Shown: positions 58,947-64,000 of the stretch, one piece after another
Position numbering within the stretch: position 1 is the stretch's first letter
Layout: each line of letters starts with the position of its first letter
DNA from: a virus
DNA: 64,000 nt
Direction: 5' to 3' (one strand)
Virus record (IMG/VR): IMGVR_UViG_3300005841_000032
Span: 1 to 64,000 of that record
The notes under the pieces: model-generated
Database searches by the model: none
What the model was told of the DNA's origin: nothing
Seen by the model: only the letters and a program-made list of their open reading frames with translations
Made by a program: the position numbers and the translations under genes

Positions 58947-60929
58947 TTAACTATTAGGGTCTAAAATTGTACCAGTAAAGAAAATAAAATTAACAGCAGT
59001 ATTGGCTACAAATGCATACGTTACTTCATATGCATCTACATTCAATACTACATTTACGTCCCTAAAACTGATTATTAAATTGTCTTGATTATCTTTTGCG
59101 CACTTTGTTTGCAGATAATTTTCAACAAAAGTTTTTACATCTTCTGCCTTTAATGTATTACGATTTGTACCATCCGGTTTCTTAAGAAGAACCGTTTTTG
59201 CATTAAATACCAACTCCTTATTTAATTGCCTTTCAATACGTGCCAGTTGCTTACTATAAGTTGAGCCGTCAGGGTTGACTAGTAATTGATCATTTTGAAG
59301 AGTATTAATTCCTTCAACAATTTCAAAAGAATTTCCAATTGCGCGCGTCATTAGCACACCATTCGACAAACCTAATTCAAGGTCATTCTTTTTAAGTGAA
59401 TGAGCTTCTCCCTCAATTCCAATGTTTTTAAATGTCAATGGAATCTGTGGCGCTAATCCTGCTTCACGACCAAGTATTGCTGCTGCTTTATAAATAGAAT
59501 CGTAATGCTTAAACCCTTGTCCGCCTATCGCTATCTTATTTGCACCACCATGTACCAATGTTACATATTGACTATCAAAAGCCACTGCTAATGAATTAGA
59601 ACTATTGGAACCCGTATTCCAATCAGAAACATCGTAGCCTCCACCAATATAAATATCTGGTTTAATTTGAAGTTCATTTGTTGCAAATTCAATAATAGAA
59701 AGATTAGAAGTAGATCGTGCATTAACACCCCAATCATCTGCAAGTATAAAATCAAACGTTAAATCTGCAATAGCCTCTAAAGCATCTGTAAGATCGTCTG
59801 AGCTATAAGATTCAGTGCCGCCTACTGCTTTTTCATAAATGCTATATGCAGCAAGATCATCAGTTGTAATTTCATCACTAGCCCCTATTGAATAATCTGC
59901 AAGCGTAAAGTAAAATTTGAATGTAAAGTTACTATTCATCCAGTTTACTAATTCCTGAACAGTGCTAACCTCTGGTGATTTTACAATCAATTCAGGAATA
60001 GTACTTAATTCTGGAATTCCATCAAAATCTTCTGGAGCGTCAATTGAAATAATGCCATCTAATCCTTTATATGTTCCCCTATAAAAACTCAAGATGAATT
60101 TAGTATCGTCTACTTTTCCAGCTGACATTCTTGCAGCATAACCACGAGTAAGAATGGTTCCCTCTACCCCACCTGAAAAATTACCACTGTTACCTGCAAC
60201 TGAACCGGTTGTCTGAATAGTAGCAGGTAATCCATTCAATGAATCCGCTGAACCATGAGGTGCGTAAATCACTATCTGAGTTGTGTTTTGTGAAAACACT
60301 TCACATAAACCATTTGCATCTATTGCCGATGCAAGTCCTGCAACAATTGCTACAATATTGTCACCGGGTTTAACTACATAGGTTCCAGCAGGTTCACCTC
60401 CAATATTTACAGCAATAGAGTCACCGACTACACCAACATTAGTAATTGTTATTGTTGCTTTTGCCCTTGTTTCGTCTCCGAGCACTCCATTCCCAATATA
60501 CCCCTCGGCATTCACTTGAATATCGAGCGAACCATCATTTTCATCACCATCACTAGCCGATGAGCCAAAAAATAAATTAATTTCAGCCGGAACGGTTTGT
60601 GCGGCGCGAATATAAGTTAGACTATCTATCCCTTTTGAAGCTCCGCCTCCGGGCAAGAACAATGGACCGGCAAGAAACCAATGTAAGCCACCTTTTTGAA
60701 ATTTTCTAAATTCTCCTAATTGATTAAAAGTATAAATAGCATCTTTACCGCTTTTCAATGTGCCATTTATACCGGAGCCTCCACCATAAAACTTTGAATT
60801 ACCCGTAGAAATTAACAAAGTATTACCAAAACCTAATTGCAATACCGGAGAAGTAATGCCTCCCTTAATTGTTGAATAAGCTCCGGGAATTGTAATAACT
60901 GAAGAGTCGAAAAAATGCTGTCCGGCCAT
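58947..60929 (-). CDS. Tail sheath protein
   Basis: 660 aa. The N terminus (PGAYSTIKGGITSPVLQLGF) and repeated beta domain, with SSLAVAF-like and LTFDFILADDWG segments, fit a contractile sheath. C-terminal ELVFNAKTVLLKKPDG and VNVVLNVDAYEVTYAF are typical of the sheath's conserved end. A GTATTTTTAA motif lies 26 nt upstream, and the tube gene follows. Confidence 0.85.
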   Translation of the reverse strand: MAGQHFFDSSVITIPGAYSTIKGGITSPVLQLGFGNTLLISTGNSKFYGGGSGINGTLKSGKDAIYTFNQLGEFRKFQKGGLHWFLAGPLFLPGGGASKGIDSLTYIRAAQTVPAEINLFFGSSASDGDENDGSLDIQVNAEGYIGNGVLGDETRAKATITITNVGVVGDSIAVNIGGEPAGTYVVKPGDNIVAIVAGLASAIDANGLCEVFSQNTTQIVIYAPHGSADSLNGLPATIQTTGSVAGNSGNFSGGVEGTILTRGYAARMSAGKVDDTKFILSFYRGTYKGLDGIISIDAPEDFDGIPELSTIPELIVKSPEVSTVQELVNWMNSNFTFKFYFTLADYSIGASDEITTDDLAAYSIYEKAVGGTESYSSDDLTDALEAIADLTFDFILADDWGVNARSTSNLSIIEFATNELQIKPDIYIGGGYDVSDWNTGSNSSNSLAVAFDSQYVTLVHGGANKIAIGGQGFKHYDSIYKAAAILGREAGLAPQIPLTFKNIGIEGEAHSLKKNDLELGLSNGVLMTRAIGNSFEIVEGINTLQNDQLLVNPDGSTYSKQLARIERQLNKELVFNAKTVLLKKPDGTNRNTLKAEDVKTFVENYLQTKCAKDNQDNLIISFRDVNVVLNVDAYEVTYAFVANTAVNFIFFTGTILDPNS

Positions 60930-60954
60930 TAGGTGTCTTTAAAATGCGTTAATC

Positions 60955-60969
60955 TTAAAAATACCAAAT
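60955..60969 (-). promoter_or_regulatory. GTATTTTTAA motif before the sheath gene
   Basis: The minus strand reads ATTTGGTATTTTTAA, 26 nt upstream of the sheath ATG and almost the same as the site at 7249. A possible late promoter. Confidence 0.45.
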
Positions 60970-60985
60970 CGGCGTTTATAATTCC

Positions 60986-61744
60986 CTAACTTGAACTATC
61001 GTTTAAATCGTCGCTTTCTTCAAATTCAATTGAACCTTGTGGCGTTTCTGCTCCTTCTGGCTTCCAATATATTCTTATTTTTCTAAATATTTCCTGAATC
61101 ACAATAGATGGTGACACTTGCTCATATTCAAATGTTAACACTATCGCTTTCTGGAATAATCTATCTGGAATCTCATTTCTCATTTTCAATTCCTGACCTG
61201 CTATTTTTATATTACTTAATCCCGTTAACTCAAAGTGATTTATGCAAGAGACTAGAAGGGCTTTCATAACATTATAAATAACTGTCATTTCTACTCTATT
61301 CTCGCAAACGATTAGAACGTAATGGGTAGCTAGATAACGTCTCATATATTGAGCCCTATATTGATCTGGTTCAGGGGCGTTATTAGCTATTTCAATTTCA
61401 TCCTGATCTCCTTCACCTATCATTATTGAATTATTTGCGGGGCTTTCAGATGGTTGCGTAATGTATAATTGCGGCACCTTTGTGTCATTGTGATCAAAGT
61501 TTAGAGTGCAATTGAAATGCTTTGGACTTTGAGGAGTAGTTATAAAAATCTTTACCGCTTCGTCATATAAACTTCTATTTGATACCGTTTGATTATTTAA
61601 TAGCAAGTAAAGTAAGCCTTCTTCTTGTTTTCCTTCTATTTGCTTATTTCTGTAATCGTCTCTTATCGTTATCAATAACTGATTGATTGTTTCTAAGATA
61701 ACGTGCTCGGGCAACAGGAGGGGTATATTGTTCAAAACTGCCAT
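60986..61744 (-). CDS. Tail completion/terminator-like protein (252 aa)
   Basis: ATG at 61744 (MAVLNNIPLLLPEHVILETI) is chosen because the earlier frame runs through a terminator hairpin. The gene lies just upstream of the sheath gene, where tail or sheath terminator proteins are encoded. NQLLITIRDDYRNKQIEGKQ and the beta-rich middle fit. Family uncertain. Confidence 0.6.
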   Translation of the reverse strand: MAVLNNIPLLLPEHVILETINQLLITIRDDYRNKQIEGKQEEGLLYLLLNNQTVSNRSLYDEAVKIFITTPQSPKHFNCTLNFDHNDTKVPQLYITQPSESPANNSIMIGEGDQDEIEIANNAPEPDQYRAQYMRRYLATHYVLIVCENRVEMTVIYNVMKALLVSCINHFELTGLSNIKIAGQELKMRNEIPDRLFQKAIVLTFEYEQVSPSIVIQEIFRKIRIYWKPEGAETPQGSIEFEESDDLNDSSS

Positions 61745-61748
61745 TACC

Positions 61749-61763
61749 TTAAAAATACGAAAA
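61749..61763 (-). promoter_or_regulatory. GTATTTTTAA motif before the tail completion gene
   Basis: The minus strand reads TTTTCGTATTTTTAA, 4 nt from the ATG, immediately after a terminator stem. This pairing of terminator and motif suggests a transcription-unit border. Confidence 0.45.
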
Positions 61764-61782
61764 CCCGCCTTTGAAGCGGGTT
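61750..61782 (-). terminator. Terminator between neck genes and tail completion gene
   Basis: AACCCGC (61762-61768) pairs with GCGGGTT (61776-61782), a G+C-rich 7-bp stem, with TTCGTATTTTT following on the minus strand. Confidence 0.75.
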
Positions 61783-61809
61783 CTACTTTAAGCCAAAAAA
61801 AAAGGAATT

Positions 61810-61965
61810 TCAATTTTTATTTTGAAGCGTCCTCCACGCAATAGTATCTAATTTTGTACTAATTCCATATCTTGGCATAACTTCAATATCACGAATCAAT
61901 TCTGAAATCAATCTACCACGAGAAACCAATCCATGTTTAACACCTGTAAATTTAGCAAGAACTTT
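61810..61965 (-). pseudogene. Coding-like remnant without a clear start
   Basis: An open frame of 51 codons ends at TGA 61810. It reads KVLAKFTGVKHGLVSRGRLI and continues ELIRDIEVMPRYGISTKLDT, which looks like true protein sequence. There is no ATG near its N terminus and an in-frame TAA at 61966. A TTG at 61929 could start a 39-aa product. It is either a small TTG-start gene or the tail of a broken gene. Function unknown. Confidence 0.45.
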
Positions 61966-62008
61966 TTAAAGGAATTTTTTAAAATATTTTTGATAAGAAA
62001 TTTAGCAA
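61948..62008. repeat. Direct 11-bp repeat AAATTTAGCAA
   Basis: Two perfect copies at 61948-61958 and 61998-62008, 50 bp apart; the second is part of a short palindrome with TTGCTAAA. The repeat brackets the start of the remnant frame and could mark a past deletion or insertion. Confidence 0.5.
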
Positions 62009-62012
62009 ATTG

Positions 62013-62753
62013 CTAAAATATATCATCTAATATTTCCCCCACAATTTTTGGAACGTCAAAGTTAGCTAAAGTTTTCCCAAATAAATCCCTTTTTTCAAAT
62101 CCCGGATGCCAAAATGCCATTGGATCAGATTTTGAACTTACCCGCCTAAATGACGTATAGCTATTCTGCTTTGTGACACTATCTTTTTTCTTTGTTATTC
62201 CTTCATGAATACTATGCTTATGCTGATATTCTTTGATAGCATTAGTTCCCGGCATAGTTATTTTCTTAACCTGTGGCTGCTGAAACTTTTTAGGTAAATC
62301 GCCTTTCTTTATTGGTTGACCTACATCCTTTTTCTTTGCAACCTTATAAACTTCTTCCGGCATTATATTGCTAAAATTTTCAGGCAAGGCACTGGGTGTC
62401 CCGTGAGTAAATGGAACAGTATTGTAAGTTGATCCTGATTTACTTTGCTTTGCATTTGGGCCTGCCAAAAGATCAGGTTTCATATCCCAACTTGGCTTTC
62501 CGCTTTCAATGGCATTAGCTAATTCACCCGTCAATACTACCGCGCCTTGAGCAAATCCTTCATCAACTACATTAATATTAGAAATATATTCTAATCGTGC
62601 AGTATGTAAGTTGTTGTTTGCTTCTGTTTCTAATGCCTGTGCAAATCTTCCAGTTACTTCTTTTACTGTATGATCAATAAGATTCCTTACATCTTCATCA
62701 CTCAATGAATATGCTTCAACTAATGGTGTCGGATCAAAGTCAATTTTTATCAA
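62013..62753 (-). CDS. Minor neck/tail structural protein (246 aa)
   Basis: TTG start overlapping the upstream TGA. An N-terminal helical part (VRNLIDHTVKEVTGRFAQAL) resembles HK97 gp10-like neck proteins. The C-terminal half is Lys-rich and probably flexible. Role inferred from position between connector and tail completion genes. Confidence 0.55.
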   Translation of the reverse strand: MIKIDFDPTPLVEAYSLSDEDVRNLIDHTVKEVTGRFAQALETEANNNLHTARLEYISNINVVDEGFAQGAVVLTGELANAIESGKPSWDMKPDLLAGPNAKQSKSGSTYNTVPFTHGTPSALPENFSNIMPEEVYKVAKKKDVGQPIKKGDLPKKFQQPQVKKITMPGTNAIKEYQHKHSIHEGITKKKDSVTKQNSYTSFRRVSSKSDPMAFWHPGFEKRDLFGKTLANFDVPKIVGEILDDIF

Positions 62754-63694
62754 ATTGATTCACTTAAAAGTATTCCAAGCGCCACTTTTTGCGCACTTGT
62801 TAAATTGTCAAAAATAGTTTGCGCTGAGCTATATTTCAATTGCCTTATAAAAGCTGGCAATTCTTCCGGTTCACAAGCATTAGGTAACCAACTATTATCC
62901 AATAAACGGTCACCAGTATAGTTTTCTGTATCCTTAATTAGATGCGCTCTTTTACCAATCGCTCTTATTGGCAATATTAATTCTTCTTGACCTTGCGATA
63001 CATTATTTTTTGTTGAAGTCAATGATTCTCTTACAATATCTATAATATGAAATACGGGTCTATGAACAAAACGAATAGAAACAGAAGGCGCAGTAATATT
63101 ATTTGATTCAAGAAACGTTGTAAACGTATTGCTATATTCAATAACATTATCATGAAATGTATAGTCAATATATTCCTCTAACTTCTTTATTGGTTCATCG
63201 TCACTTACGAACAATCCAATAAAATGGATAGACTCAATATTATACTTTGTAAATGAAAAGTAATTAGTATCATCATCATTCAATGTAGGAAACATTACTT
63301 GAGTATGATGCGCTGTTGCATTTTCAATAGTTATGCGATCCATGAATGATAACTTGTTTTCATCAAATGAAGTTATCATTACGGAACCAGAATCAATCAT
63401 GCCCCAATCTACAAATTGATTTTGATTAAATTTACCATCATGAGCAATACCAGTAATAATCATTCTGGTTCTAGTGGGATTGGCAAATATATAGCCAATA
63501 CCACCACAATTCATGCATTGATTCCTATGATCTATTTCTTTAGTCTTACATGGGCAAAGAATAACGGTTTCATAGATAACCTTGTAACCTTTATTGGTTA
63601 CCATGCCATCTATATCTTCTTTTCTAAAGCTAGATTGCTTTACCTCTGTCCCCGGCAGGGATTGATTAATTATAGTTTTTTGAGACGGGCGCAT
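62750..63694 (-). CDS. Structural protein with zinc-ribbon-like motif (314 aa)
   Basis: LCPCKTKEI and CMNCGGIGYIF form a CxC/CxxC metal site near residues 47-65, followed by NPTRTRMIITGI. This combination occurs in neck or connector-region proteins of Bacteroidetes phages, from memory. The remainder is beta-rich. Probably a virion protein; exact role unknown. Confidence 0.65.
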   Translation of the reverse strand: MRPSQKTIINQSLPGTEVKQSSFRKEDIDGMVTNKGYKVIYETVILCPCKTKEIDHRNQCMNCGGIGYIFANPTRTRMIITGIAHDGKFNQNQFVDWGMIDSGSVMITSFDENKLSFMDRITIENATAHHTQVMFPTLNDDDTNYFSFTKYNIESIHFIGLFVSDDEPIKKLEEYIDYTFHDNVIEYSNTFTTFLESNNITAPSVSIRFVHRPVFHIIDIVRESLTSTKNNVSQGQEELILPIRAIGKRAHLIKDTENYTGDRLLDNSWLPNACEPEELPAFIRQLKYSSAQTIFDNLTSAQKVALGILLSESI

Positions 63695-63714
63695 AAATTG
63701 CCATTTTTACTTTA

Positions 63715-64000
63715 TTAAAGTGCGCCAATAGATATACCCCGATATCTCGCAATAAGGCGAGGAATAGTAATATCCATATCTTTTTCATATTGCACAATTC
63801 TACTAGAAAAAACCCCATACATTGCGCTGGCAGAGGTACTAATAGACTGACTGACGCCATCAACAGAATTCGACACACCTGTCACCCCAACGCCAAATAA
63901 AATGTCACCCATCGCATTGAACATATTTATTGTGGCTTGTTTACCAATCACATTCAATATGTCTGCCGGAATACCTCTTTTACAATCTCCAATTCCCGTT
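63715..64000 (-). CDS. Structural protein, C-terminal part (runs off the right edge)
   Basis: The frame is open from the window edge to the stop at 63715, so the 5' end lies outside. The visible part (ADILNVIGKQATINMFNAMG, then VSNSVDGVSQSISTSASAMY) ends in TIPRLIARYRGISIGAL. Upstream position of the neck genes suggests a virion or connector component. Function unknown. Confidence 0.6.
   Translation of the reverse strand, partial: TGIGDCKRGIPADILNVIGKQATINMFNAMGDILFGVGVTGVSNSVDGVSQSISTSASAMYGVFSSRIVQYEKDMDITIPRLIARYRGISIGAL

Noticed and set aside
63666-63878. Minus-strand frame of 70 codons at the right end
   Set aside because: Overlaps the frame 63715-64000 in another phase. The latter is longer, open to the edge and reads like a virion protein.
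1-64000. CRISPR array, insertion sequence or prophage attachment site
   Set aside because: No regularly spaced repeats, transposase genes, integrase or att-like duplications were seen on either strand.

Overview
The window looks like part of a large, AT-rich genome of a contractile-tailed phage (myovirus) whose host is probably a member of the Bacteroidetes. Evidence for a myovirus: a tail sheath, tail tube, tape measure, baseplate J-like protein, hub and spike lie in one run. Evidence for the host: signal peptides ending in FAQ, start codons that mostly lack Shine-Dalgarno sequences, promoter-like TTTG / TAnnTTTN pairs, and a lipoprotein. Almost every gene is on the minus strand, and neighbours are joined by ATGA, TAATG, GTGA or TTGA overlaps. 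GTG and TTG starts are common. No terminase, portal or capsid gene is seen, so the window is only part of the genome.

Layout, left to right. 1-308: the start of a G+C-rich secreted protein that runs off the left edge. 316-9100: a UvrD-like helicase with an intein, many small unknown genes, one frameshifted gene, RNase H, an HNH endonuclease and an odd tRNA-Met. 9100-11000: the main non-coding zone, with terminators, inverted repeats, a plus-strand small-RNA candidate, a DUF559-type nuclease and a structured RNA candidate of about 380 nt. 11000-24500: regulators (two winged-helix proteins, a zinc ribbon, two sigma-like factors), a VWA protein, and recombination and nucleotide genes (RuvC-like resolvase, SbcC/SbcD pair, gp32-like ssDNA-binding protein, possible UvsY, MazG, dNMP kinase, PD-(D/E)XK nuclease). 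24500-28000: an IbrB/IbrA-like pair (ParB fold plus PAPS-reductase fold), a detached copy of the IbrA C-terminal domain, and a GIY-YIG endonuclease next to them. 28000-38600: replication genes (DnaE-type polymerase, HAD phosphatase, primase, DnaB-like helicase with a second intein, C39-like peptidase, AAA+ ATPase). 39336-40010: the only plus-strand protein genes, a small protein and a lipoprotein metallopeptidase. 40000-64000: virion genes, from tail fibres through baseplate, hub, tape measure, chaperones, tube and sheath to neck proteins, broken only by a GIY-YIG gene behind the tube gene.

The genes form an autonomous replication and recombination set plus a tail assembly line. The region carries many homing-type elements: two inteins, two HNH genes, two GIY-YIG genes, a T5orf172 protein and a DUF559 nuclease. 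The observations most worth following are the two inteins at the same P-loop position (one starting with alanine), the structured RNA with interleaved helices, the IbrAB-like cluster, the tail-tube C-terminal motif repeated at the end of the inserted GIY-YIG gene, and a recurrent GTATTTTTAA motif that may be a promoter.
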